From the NCBI GenBank assembly GCA_913057795.1, contig CAJXOD010000001.1, positions 86,688-150,687 on the forward strand: 64,000 nt of DNA, read 5' to 3'. The position numbers and the translations under genes are program-made. Shown here one piece after another: positions 56,778 through 63,400 of the stretch (the first letter of the stretch is position 1; each line of letters opens with the position of its first letter). This DNA is from an uncultured Aquiluna sp. (GTDB lineage: Bacteria > Actinomycetota > Actinomycetes > Actinomycetales > Microbacteriaceae). The notes under the pieces were generated by a model. That model ran no database searches. It saw nothing but the letters and a program-made list of their open reading frames with translations, and was not told the origin of the DNA.

Positions 56778-58069
56778 CTGGATTGTCCCGTCGCCTTCGT
56801 AATTGCTTGGTCGAGATCCCAGAGGATGTCTTCGATGTCCTCTATGCCAACGCTTATTCTTATCAAATCCTCAGGCACACCGGCCGCAGCCAGCTGTTGC
56901 GTTCCAAGTTGACGATAGAGCGTGGAGGCCGGGTGAATGATCAAAGACTTGGCATCCCCGATGTTCGCAAGGTGGGAAAACAGCTGCACGCTGTTTATTA
57001 GCTTCTCCCCCGCTTTTCTTCCTCCCTCAACACCAAAAGAGAAGACGGCTCCCGGCCCTGCGGGTGCATACTTTTGGGCCAGCTTGAAGTCTGGGTGGGA
57101 TTTCAATCCGGCGTAGGAAATCCAGCTAACACGCCGGTCACTATCGAGCCACTGCGCGACCGCTTTAGCGTTTTCAAGATGGTCACGCATTCTTTGAGAA
57201 AGTGTCTCCACTCCCTGCAATAACTGGAAGGCAGAAAATGGTGACAGCGAAGGGCCGATGTCCCGGAGCTGTTCGCTTCTAAGCTTTGTCAGAAAGCCGT
57301 ACTCGCCAAAGTTCCCCCACCACTGGAGGCCGCCATAAGCATCAACCGGTTCGGTCATTGTTGGGAATTTACCGTTGTCCCAATTGAATGTGCCCGCGTC
57401 CACCACAACCCCACCAAGGGTAGTTCCATGGCCACCCAAAAATTTGGTGGCCGAATGAATAACCAGGTCAGCTCCATGTTCTATTGGTCGCACAATGTAG
57501 GGCGTGGCTGTTGTCGAATCGACCACAAGCGGGATTCCGTGCTTATGAGCAAGGTCTGACAACGCCTTCACGTCGGCGATAGCCGTCGACGGATTTGCAA
57601 TCATCTCGACGAATATCAGCTTTGTGTTATCGGTAATTGCAGCCTCAAAGTCTTCGACATTGCTGGAGTCAACAAAGGTGGTTTCAATTCCAAATCGTTT
57701 CAAGGTGACGGTCATCTGAGTAACTGTTCCCCCGTAGAGTCTGGACGAAGAAACTATGTGGTCGCCAGATCCGCAAAGAGCTGCAAAGGTAATGAATTCC
57801 GCCGACTGGCCACTAGCCGTGGCAACCGCACCAATTCCGCCCTCCAGGGACGCGATTCTCTCCTCGAAAGCAGCAACTGTTGGGTTACCAATGCGCGAAT
57901 AAATGTTCCCATACTTCTCTAGCGCAAATAGATTTGCGGCGTCCTTAGTGTCTTCAAATACAAATGAGGTGGTTTGATAAATTGGAACGGCTCTAGCGCC
58001 ATGTGCGGCATCAGGAACCGCACCAGCATGCAGCGACCGGGTTTTGAATCCGAACTCTTTATCAGTCAA
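56774..58069 (-). CDS. metY: O-acetylhomoserine sulfhydrylase (MetY)
   Basis: PLP enzyme making homocysteine directly from O-acetylhomoserine and sulfide. It has 431 residues. The PLP lysine is Lys209 in VIHSATKFLGGHGTTLGG, and YSRIGNPTVAAFEERIASLEGG matches this Cys/Met metabolism family. Length and the insert around LGGVVVDAGTFNWDNG fit MetY more than MetB or MetZ. Start TTG with AAAGG 7 bases upstream, 27 bp after ssuC. Uses reduced sulfur, consistent with a sulfur-uptake operon. Confidence 0.93.
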   Translation of the reverse strand: MTDKEFGFKTRSLHAGAVPDAAHGARAVPIYQTTSFVFEDTKDAANLFALEKYGNIYSRIGNPTVAAFEERIASLEGGIGAVATASGQSAEFITFAALCGSGDHIVSSSRLYGGTVTQMTVTLKRFGIETTFVDSSNVEDFEAAITDNTKLIFVEMIANPSTAIADVKALSDLAHKHGIPLVVDSTTATPYIVRPIEHGADLVIHSATKFLGGHGTTLGGVVVDAGTFNWDNGKFPTMTEPVDAYGGLQWWGNFGEYGFLTKLRSEQLRDIGPSLSPFSAFQLLQGVETLSQRMRDHLENAKAVAQWLDSDRRVSWISYAGLKSHPDFKLAQKYAPAGPGAVFSFGVEGGRKAGEKLINSVQLFSHLANIGDAKSLIIHPASTLYRQLGTQQLAAAGVPEDLIRISVGIEDIEDILWDLDQAITKATGQSR

Positions 58070-58096
58070 CGTTTGACCTTTCCTTTTTTAGCGGGA

Positions 58097-58903
58097 TTAG
58101 ACCCAGTGCAAAACTCTTTTTTCTACGACTGCTATTAGACCATCGGAGGACTTACCCAAGATTGCAAGAATCACAATTGTCATGAATAAAATGTCCGTTC
58201 TTGCGGTGTTTTGACTATCCAATAATAAAAACCCGAGGCCCTTAGAGCTAGCGATCAATTCTGCTGCGACCAGAAACAGCCACGCTTGGGCAAGCCCCAA
58301 TCTCATACCGGAAAAAATGGTGGGCGCTGAGGCTGGGAGAAGGACTTTTCTTACGAGAGAGACCCCCTTAAGCCCGTAGGCCCGACCAACCTCTATTAGA
58401 TTTCGATCAACAGCGGCAAGTCCGGCAGCGACGGTTGTGAAAACTGGGAAAAATGCCCCAATCGCTATCAACGTTACCTTTGGCTCCTCATAAATACCCA
58501 TCCATATCAGCAGCAAAGGGACCCACGCTAATGATGGAATTGCTCGAAGCGCACCAATTGTTGGCATTAGTAGCTGTGCTATCCATTTGTTCAAACCAAC
58601 CAGCGAGCCAAGAGTGATTCCAAGTATCGCGCCTATTAGAAAACCTAGGCCCACTCTCTGCAAGCTGATCAGCAAGTGTTCCCAGAGGGTACCCTTGCCG
58701 ATCAGACTCGTAGCAGCCGCAAGCACTTCGCCGGGTGGGGGCAGCTGAGTAGCCGAAAAGCTGCCATTGCTTGAGAGATAAAACCAAAGTGCTAAAACTC
58801 CTCCTGGTAACAACAACCCCAGGAGAGCTGCCCGCACACTGGCTAGACGCTTCAGCAATCGCTGCTTGCTTGTGGCCTGCTGGTCAGATTTGAACTCTGT
58901 CAA
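58097..58903 (-). CDS. ssuC: ABC transporter permease, sulfonate/nitrate type
   Basis: Membrane subunit of a SsuABC/TauABC/NrtABC-type importer. It has 268 residues and about six hydrophobic segments. The EAA-like loop is seen at NLIEVGRAYGLKGVSLVRKVLLPASAP. Start TTG at 58903, one base after the ssuA stop. The symbol is by family; the substrate is not proven. Confidence 0.88.
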   Translation of the reverse strand: MTEFKSDQQATSKQRLLKRLASVRAALLGLLLPGGVLALWFYLSSNGSFSATQLPPPGEVLAAATSLIGKGTLWEHLLISLQRVGLGFLIGAILGITLGSLVGLNKWIAQLLMPTIGALRAIPSLAWVPLLLIWMGIYEEPKVTLIAIGAFFPVFTTVAAGLAAVDRNLIEVGRAYGLKGVSLVRKVLLPASAPTIFSGMRLGLAQAWLFLVAAELIASSKGLGFLLLDSQNTARTDILFMTIVILAILGKSSDGLIAVVEKRVLHWV

Positions 58904-58904
58904 T

Positions 58905-59888
58905 TTAGCCGGCTACCTTGCGTGCGATGCTGTCCTCTATTAGTTCCAGAAGTGCCAACTCGGCGGCCTCTTGGCTCTTGACCTTGTCTTCAGCAACCAG
59001 GACCGGAAGAATTGTCCGGAAAACGGCCAATTGAGCCTCGCCTGGAATCAACGAAACCGCGATGTTTGTTCGCTCATTCAAAACCCTGGTCGCATCCTCA
59101 AGATTCAAGCCTGCGTCGCGGGCCAAAATATCAACTGCGGCGTCAGGATTGTCCAAAATCCAAGCTCTTGCCCTTTCATACTGCACCAGAACCAACTCAA
59201 CCAATTCCGGCTTAGCCTTCAAGAACTTCTCGGTTGTGTTAAGCACTCCCCAGGTGTTGAAACTCGGCTCGTTGACCAGAATTACTGAGCCGGTCGTCCT
59301 TTGACTAGTCGCCGTCAATGGGTCCAAGCCGGCCCAAGCATCAACATCGCCGTTCTCAAGTGCTTTCTGCCCGTCAGCGTGGATTAGGTTCACGATCTCA
59401 ACATCTGCTGAAGATAGGCCCTCTCTCGCCAAAGCCTGAAGTAAGAAGAAGTACGGATCAGTACCACTTGCCGCAGCGATAGTCTTCCCTGCCAGGTCAG
59501 CCACAGACTGTATTGGGCTATTTGCTGGGACAACAATCGTTCCCCAGTTCGGCTGTGAGAAAACTCCAACCGTATTTATTAGAGCTCCATTTGCACGTGC
59601 AGCAAACACTGCGCTACCGGCAGAAGACCCAATGTCTATCGCTTCAGCGTTTAGATTTTCGAGAGCTGTTGATGAGCCAAGCGACTGAATCCATTCAACT
59701 TCAATGCCTTGATCGGCCAATTCAGCTTCGAGCCAGCCCTGATCCTTGATGACAAGACTCAGCGGGTTCCAATAAGCAAAGTCCAACCTGAGCCTGGTCT
59801 CCTCAGTGGTACTCGAAGAGGAGCATCCAGATAGAGCCAACAGGGCAACCAGAGAGGCAGCCAGTGTTCCGATAATTTTTGATTTCAT
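58905..59888 (-). CDS. ssuA: ABC transporter substrate-binding lipoprotein, sulfonate/nitrate type
   Basis: Extracytoplasmic binding protein. It has 327 residues with a lipoprotein signal peptide (IGTLAASLVALLALSGC, lipid-bearing Cys at about residue 22) and a Ser-rich linker. Domain blocks include DFAYWNPLSLVIKDQGWLEAEL, IDIGSSAGSAVFAARANGA, IAAASGTDPYFFLLQALARE and DVDAWAGLDPLTA, as in SsuA/NMT1 proteins. Possible cargo is an alkanesulfonate or taurine. The link with metY favours a sulfur compound, but nitrate or thiamine precursors use similar proteins. AAGGAA lies before the ATG. Confidence 0.88.
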   Translation of the reverse strand: MKSKIIGTLAASLVALLALSGCSSSSTTEETRLRLDFAYWNPLSLVIKDQGWLEAELADQGIEVEWIQSLGSSTALENLNAEAIDIGSSAGSAVFAARANGALINTVGVFSQPNWGTIVVPANSPIQSVADLAGKTIAAASGTDPYFFLLQALAREGLSSADVEIVNLIHADGQKALENGDVDAWAGLDPLTATSQRTTGSVILVNEPSFNTWGVLNTTEKFLKAKPELVELVLVQYERARAWILDNPDAAVDILARDAGLNLEDATRVLNERTNIAVSLIPGEAQLAVFRTILPVLVAEDKVKSQEAAELALLELIEDSIARKVAG

Positions 59889-59907
59889 TTCTTAGTGATT
59901 CCTTTTT

Positions 59908-60663
59908 CTAGTGGTGGATTCCAAATTTGGAAAATAGTTCGTTCCTGAAAGGAACTAGATCTACGTGGGAGCGATCGCGAGGTTTTTCAACCCCAATGCG
60001 GACAATTTCATCAATGCCATTGCCACGCTGAGCCAAGACCACAACGCGATCTGCCAAGTGCAGAGCCTCGTCGATGTCGTGGGTAACAAAAATCACCGTC
60101 GTTTTTGATTCTCGGGTAACTTCCAGTAGTAGGTCTTGCATGGTGAGCCGAGTCAAAGCATCTAATGCTGCGAATGGCTCATCAAGCAGAAGCACCTTAG
60201 GATTCACTGCCAAACCACGGGCTAATGACGCACGCTGCGCCATTCCCCCGGAAACTTCGCGCGGCAAGCTCTTTTCAAAGCCAGCCAGTCCAACTCTTGC
60301 CAGAAGTGCGTCAACATCAACTTTTTCTGGATTCAAGTTTGCGCCTAGTTCCACGTTGTCCCGCAGGCTAAGCCACGGCAGTAGTCGTGGCTCTTGAAAA
60401 ACAACCCCACATCGAGAGTCCACGCCAGAAACGACAGTTTCGTCGATCGTGACAGAGCCGAGACTTGGCGTATCAAGACCCGAAATGAGTCTCAATAGTG
60501 TTGATTTTCCGCAGCCAGAAGGGCCCAACAGAGCGACGAACTCGCCCTGTTTGATTTCTAAGTTGATGTCTCGTAGGACATCCACTCGAGATCTAGAGCG
60601 ACCAAAGTGTTTTTGGACATCGATTATTTTTACCGATGCCCCGAGGTTTAGTGTGCTTGACAA
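59908..60663 (-). CDS. ssuB: ABC transporter ATP-binding protein, sulfonate/nitrate type
   Basis: ATPase of the importer. It has 251 residues. Walker A GPSGCGKST (47-55), Q-loop VVFQEPRLLPW, signature SGGMAQRASLARGLA (usually SGGMRQR), Walker B VLLLDEPFAALD and the H-loop FVTHDIDEA. Start TTG at 60663 with AAGG 7 bases upstream. First gene of ssuB-ssuA-ssuC-metY, preceded by an unusual 327-bp leader. No sulfonate monooxygenase (ssuD) in the window. Confidence 0.9.
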   Translation of the reverse strand: MSSTLNLGASVKIIDVQKHFGRSRSRVDVLRDINLEIKQGEFVALLGPSGCGKSTLLRLISGLDTPSLGSVTIDETVVSGVDSRCGVVFQEPRLLPWLSLRDNVELGANLNPEKVDVDALLARVGLAGFEKSLPREVSGGMAQRASLARGLAVNPKVLLLDEPFAALDALTRLTMQDLLLEVTRESKTTVIFVTHDIDEALHLADRVVVLAQRGNGIDEIVRIGVEKPRDRSHVDLVPFRNELFSKFGIHH

Positions 60664-60702
60664 ATGACGGCCTTAAAAATTAGGAGAGTTTTTAGGTCAT
60701 GA

Positions 60703-60742
60703 CACCAAAGTCACCATCGCAAGGCGGCGAAGACTGTTGGTG
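60703..60742 (-). promoter_or_regulatory. Long stem-loop with loop complementary to the ssuB ribosome site
   Basis: The minus-strand RNA pairs CACCAA with UUGGUG, then (after a bulged C) AGUC with GACU, then (after an internal loop) UCGC with GCGA, closed by the six-base loop CGCCUU. That is 14 pairs in three segments. The loop bases GCCUU are complementary to AAGGC (60674-60670), the ribosome site of ssuB, so a loop-to-leader pseudoknot could hide it. The stem begins one base after the stop of the 14-codon frame. Structure seen by eye; regulation is inferred. Confidence 0.5.
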
Positions 60743-60743
60743 C

Positions 60744-60788
60744 CTATCGCATTCGATTCAGCATGAAAGGGGCGTGAATGATTGTCAT
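60744..60788 (-). CDS. Candidate 14-residue leader peptide
   Basis: Reads MTIIHAPFMLNRMR and stops. It has a strong AGGGAGG site 7 bases before the ATG, better than that of ssuB itself. The stop codon lies one base before the long stem-loop, so a terminating ribosome would cover its 5' arm. Three Met residues and no Cys. The ATG overlaps the stop of a 36-codon frame (ATGA). Whether it is translated is untested. Confidence 0.45.
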   Translation of the reverse strand: MTIIHAPFMLNRMR

Positions 60789-60895
60789 TCCAGTGCCTCC
60801 CTTTCGTGTGTAAAACAACTGATAGACATGAAGTTACGCGAAAGTTGTTGCTCGTGAGGGATTGTTACAAATAATTTCGCTTGGGGTTTTGCCAT
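60785..60895 (-). CDS. Candidate 36-residue upstream open reading frame
   Basis: Runs from an ATG at 60895 to a TGA that overlaps the ATG of the 14-codon frame by 4 bp, the junction seen between real genes here. It begins MAKPQAKLFVTIPHEQQ and contains one Cys. No ribosome site before the ATG. A longer frame upstream (to 60970) uses a TTG/GTG start and crosses a hairpin. Doubtful as a protein; possible as a translated leader. Confidence 0.25.
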   Translation of the reverse strand: MAKPQAKLFVTIPHEQQLSRNFMSISCFTHEREALE

Positions 60896-60938
60896 GCGAA
60901 AGGTATTGAACAAATTGTGATTTGGGAAACGAGATGAT

Positions 60939-60974
60939 GCAGGCGAGCCTAGCGGTTTAGAACCGCTCACCTGC
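60939..60974 (-). terminator. Stem-loop downstream of the esterase gene, possible weak terminator
   Basis: AGCGGTT/AACCGCT pair perfectly around a three-base loop, and GCAGG/CCTGC pair outside them. It begins 17 bases after the esterase stop. The following sequence has scattered T residues but no real T run, so termination would be weak or factor-dependent. Confidence 0.35.
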
Positions 60975-60990
60975 TCTCTGCGACGCAGAC

Positions 60991-61599
60991 TTAGAGCGCG
61001 TTCGCAATCTCAGTCACGTGCGATTGAGAAATTTGATGGCCTCCCGGATGGCGCAACCACTTGACCTCGGCACCAAAACTTTGTAATTGCTCAACCCAAG
61101 CTTCGCTCACTTGCACTGGCGCGTAAGGGTCCTGATCACCATTTGCCAGCCAAACATGCTTTCCCTTGAGGTCTACTTTCTCAACCTCACGGTATGGCTT
61201 GGTCGACCCAAACAGAGCTGCTCCAGATAGTAATGCTGGATGCTTGATCATCAAGGCTGCAGCCGTGTTTGCCCCGTTACTGAAACCAGTGCCAAAGATG
61301 TTCGTCCGATCAATCTCATACTCGAGAATTGCGGCTTCAAGGAACTCAGCCAGTTCTGCGACACCCTGGTCTATGGAAACTTCGTTGAAGCTGCCATCGG
61401 GATAGCGCTCAAAGAAGCGATTCATTCCGGATTCTAAGTGCATGCCCCTCGGCGACAAGACAGATGCTTCCGGGTCAAGCGCCCTAGCTAGTCCTAGAAG
61501 ATCATGCTCGTCAGCACCTGTGCCGTGGAGAAGTAGCAAAGTTCGAGAAGAACTCCCTTTCTGGAAGACATGTGGTCTTGCAATATCGTTATTTGTCAT
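60991..61599 (-). CDS. Phospholipase/carboxylesterase family hydrolase (MhqD-like)
   Basis: An alpha/beta hydrolase of 202 residues. LLLLHGTGADEHDLLGLA forms the oxyanion region, the nucleophile is Ser107 in GTGFSNGA, the acid is in NGDQDPYAPV and the His in RHPGGHQIS. Size and motifs match small esterases such as MhqD of Bacillus. ATG at 61599, 4 bp after the dioxygenase gene. The pairing with a ring-cleaving dioxygenase points to breakdown or detoxification of quinones or catechols, by analogy only. Confidence 0.87.
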   Translation of the reverse strand: MTNNDIARPHVFQKGSSSRTLLLLHGTGADEHDLLGLARALDPEASVLSPRGMHLESGMNRFFERYPDGSFNEVSIDQGVAELAEFLEAAILEYEIDRTNIFGTGFSNGANTAAALMIKHPALLSGAALFGSTKPYREVEKVDLKGKHVWLANGDQDPYAPVQVSEAWVEQLQSFGAEVKWLRHPGGHQISQSHVTEIANAL

Positions 61600-61603
61600 G
61601 TTT

Positions 61604-62539
61604 CTAGACGTTGATCTCGGTTAGGGACTGCTGGATTTGATCTCTTGACGGCTCCAACCATGGTGGGAGCTTTAGCTTCTTACCAAGCTCCAGAAGCGGC
61701 TCATCAGTCTCAAAGCCAGGATCATCCGTTGCAATTTCAAACAACACTCCCCCTGGCTCCCTAAAGTAAATGCTTTTGAAGTACTGCCTGTCCTTGATTT
61801 CAGTGACGGCTACTCCGCGGTTCATAAGCTCCTGCTGCCAAAGCTCCATGGTCGTTAGATCAGGAGCCCTAAACGCCACGTGGTGAACGGTGCCACCGGC
61901 CTGGAGACCGCGGTGGCCCACTCCGCCGAGAACTTCTACCTTGGTTCCGGAGGCCCCTTCGGCCATCTGGAAGTTAGCCTTGCCGGATGACTCCGATGAA
62001 AGGCTCATGCCCAGAAGGTTCTGAAGCATGCCTGCGGTTGGATCGATCTGGATCTGTGATAGCTCAACGGAGTGAAGTCCGCGGACAGCATGTTCGGCTG
62101 GAATGTTTGCCACCCCGTCCCATCCACTTCTGGTGTCACCCACAGTTCCGACAAGTTGCAGGCGCATGCCGTCGTAATCACGCACTTCGATTAGATCATG
62201 GCCAGATGAGTCCTTGCCCCATGACCAATCGATATTGAGCCCGGACAAGTGCTTGCTCCAAAAACTAAGCGATGTCGCTGGCACTGAGAACGAGGTGGCC
62301 GTGGTGAGTCCCGAGCCTTCACGACCCTTGGATACTCCAGGCCATGGGAAGAATGTCAAAATTGAGGCTGGAGAGCCGTGCTCATCCCCGTAATAAAGAT
62401 GCCAAATGTGAGGCGCGTCGAAATTTACGGTTTGTTTTACGAGCCTTAGTCCGAAGACCTTCGTATAAAAATCGACGTTTCGCTGTGGGTCTCCGGCAAT
62501 AGCCGTTACGTGGTGAATGCCATGTGGGGTTACGCTCAT
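61604..62539 (-). CDS. Ring-cleaving dioxygenase, glyoxalase/VOC family (MhqO-like)
   Basis: From the ATG at 62539 it has 311 residues and two VOC modules. GIHHVTAIAGDPQRNVDFYTKVFGLRLVKQTVNFD opens the first, AVRGLHSVELSQIQ and GTVHHVAFRAPDL the second, and FREPGGVLFEIATDDPGF supplies the final metal Glu. This is the pattern of MhqO/MhqE dioxygenases that confer hydroquinone resistance in Bacillus. GGAG lies 6 bases before the ATG; an in-frame start at 62551 would include it. Substrate unknown. Confidence 0.88.
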   Translation of the reverse strand: MSVTPHGIHHVTAIAGDPQRNVDFYTKVFGLRLVKQTVNFDAPHIWHLYYGDEHGSPASILTFFPWPGVSKGREGSGLTTATSFSVPATSLSFWSKHLSGLNIDWSWGKDSSGHDLIEVRDYDGMRLQLVGTVGDTRSGWDGVANIPAEHAVRGLHSVELSQIQIDPTAGMLQNLLGMSLSSESSGKANFQMAEGASGTKVEVLGGVGHRGLQAGGTVHHVAFRAPDLTTMELWQQELMNRGVAVTEIKDRQYFKSIYFREPGGVLFEIATDDPGFETDEPLLELGKKLKLPPWLEPSRDQIQQSLTEINV

Positions 62540-62607
62540 TTGAATCTCCAATCCATACGGTGGGAAAGCATCCCGGATACTTAGAAATTCCCCGAGGCCA
62601 AGGCGTT

Positions 62608-62871
62608 CTAACTCTTAGGTTTGCGCCCAAAGATTTTTTTTATGCGAGCAACTATTTTCTCAAGCCCCTGCACACCCTGCTGGTTCAACTCCCTTGCCCA
62701 CTTGATTTCCAATGCCAAAATTGAGAGCCCAAAGAAGATAAAGAGAAGTCCGGGTCCTGGGGTGACCAACATTACCAACCCGAGAATCAAAAGTGCGAAA
62801 CCGATCAACATGATCAAGGCCCAACGAATAGGGTGGGGCAGGTTTGCTAGCAACTTTTTTAGCTTGTCCAT
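62608..62871 (-). CDS. PGPGW-family membrane protein
   Basis: An 87-residue protein with two hydrophobic segments (about 17-35 and 40-55) joined by TPGPGLLFIFFG, the motif that names the family, followed by LALEIKWA and a basic tail KKIFGRKPKS. Function unknown. The ATG has no clear ribosome site. Divergent from the YrhK-like gene with about 160 bp between. Confidence 0.85.
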   Translation of the reverse strand: MDKLKKLLANLPHPIRWALIMLIGFALLILGLVMLVTPGPGLLFIFFGLSILALEIKWARELNQQGVQGLEKIVARIKKIFGRKPKS

Positions 62872-62942
62872 TTAAAATCTATCCGTATTCACAACCTCAG
62901 TATTTCAGGTCACACGGCCATAATGCTGCTTTTTCAGCAACC

Positions 62943-63014
62943 TTGGAGTAAAAGTCACTCCAAACACGGTTTGGTAGGTTGGTTTTACGTGCAGCGCAAA
63001 CAATCTTGCTGCAC
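62943..63014 (+). promoter_or_regulatory. Cluster of perfect inverted repeats upstream of the YrhK-like gene
   Basis: Three repeats: TTGGAGT-N7-ACTCCAA (62943-62963), CCAAAC-ACG-GTTTGG (62960-62974, sharing CCAA with the first) and GTGCAGC-N12-GCTGCAC (62989-63014). A CATAAT box (62919-62924) lies upstream, so all would be in the RNA leader. They could be a repressor operator or alternative RNA hairpins, since the first two cannot form together. Confidence 0.5.
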
Positions 63015-63034
63015 CGCAAGGAATGGAGCACCGA

Positions 63035-63283
63035 ATGAGCCTCGTAAATGTACGCACTCTCGTAGGAGAGTATGGGCACATCCATACCATCGTTGGCATC
63101 ACTGGAAACGTGCTCTTCGTCGTGGGTTCCGTTCTATTTTTCAAAGAGTTCGACCGGTTCTACACGTTCGGGGTATGGATGTTCGTCCTAGGCTCGTTCT
63201 GCATGCTGATAGGTACACTCGGCACCGCCTTGGGTCGGCTCTACGAGCGCCGCGAAAAAGAGTCCACTATTAACGCAGATTAA
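63035..63283 (+). CDS. YrhK-like small membrane protein
   Basis: From the ATG at 63035 it has 82 residues and two hydrophobic segments with GNVLFVVGSVLFF and FGVWMFVLGSFCMLIGTLG, the YrhK-domain pattern. GGAG 6 bases upstream favours this ATG over one at 63023, which sits directly on AAGGA. Function unknown. The leader is unusually rich in inverted repeats. Confidence 0.8.
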   Translation: MSLVNVRTLVGEYGHIHTIVGITGNVLFVVGSVLFFKEFDRFYTFGVWMFVLGSFCMLIGTLGTALGRLYERREKESTINAD

Positions 63284-63351
63284 ACCTTTTGAAAAAACTT
63301 GAGAGCTTCAGGACCCTGAGATCGAGCTGCGAGGCGACTAATCGGTGCCAG

Positions 63352-63371
63352 GTATAAAAGGCAGGTTATAC
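63352..63371 (+). promoter_or_regulatory. 20-bp palindrome before the dehydrogenase gene, possible operator
   Basis: GTATAA-N8-TTATAC, perfect, ending 29 bp before the ATG. It contains TATAAA and TTATAC, either of which could serve as a -10 box. Such a site could bind a dimeric repressor. No regulator gene is adjacent in the window. Confidence 0.35.
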
Positions 63372-63400
63372 AGTGGAGGGTAGACGACCAAAGGATTGCT

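Larger units (their letters stand above)
60664..60990 (-). other. 327-bp leader/intergenic region upstream of ssuB
   Basis: No long gene. From upstream to downstream on the minus strand: a stem-loop after the esterase gene; several copies of TTTCGC or its complement near 60813, 60838, 60874 and 60895; a perfect inverted repeat AACAACT/AGTTGTT; two tiny overlapping reading frames; a long stem-loop; then the ssuB ribosome site. No SAM, cobalamin or TPP riboswitch core recognised. No clear promoter boxes. Confidence 0.7.

Noticed and set aside
60896..60970. N-terminal extension of the 36-codon frame to 61 residues
   Set aside because: It uses a poor start and runs through a strong stem-loop, with no ribosome site.
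60664..60990. SAM, TPP or cobalamin riboswitch before ssuB
   Set aside because: None of the conserved cores of these classes is present on either strand, although GGTCATGAC at 60695-60703 briefly resembled the start of SAM-IV.
62897..63144. Two short minus-strand frames opposite the YrhK-like gene and its leader
   Set aside because: They have no ribosome site or family features and lie across the inverted repeats.
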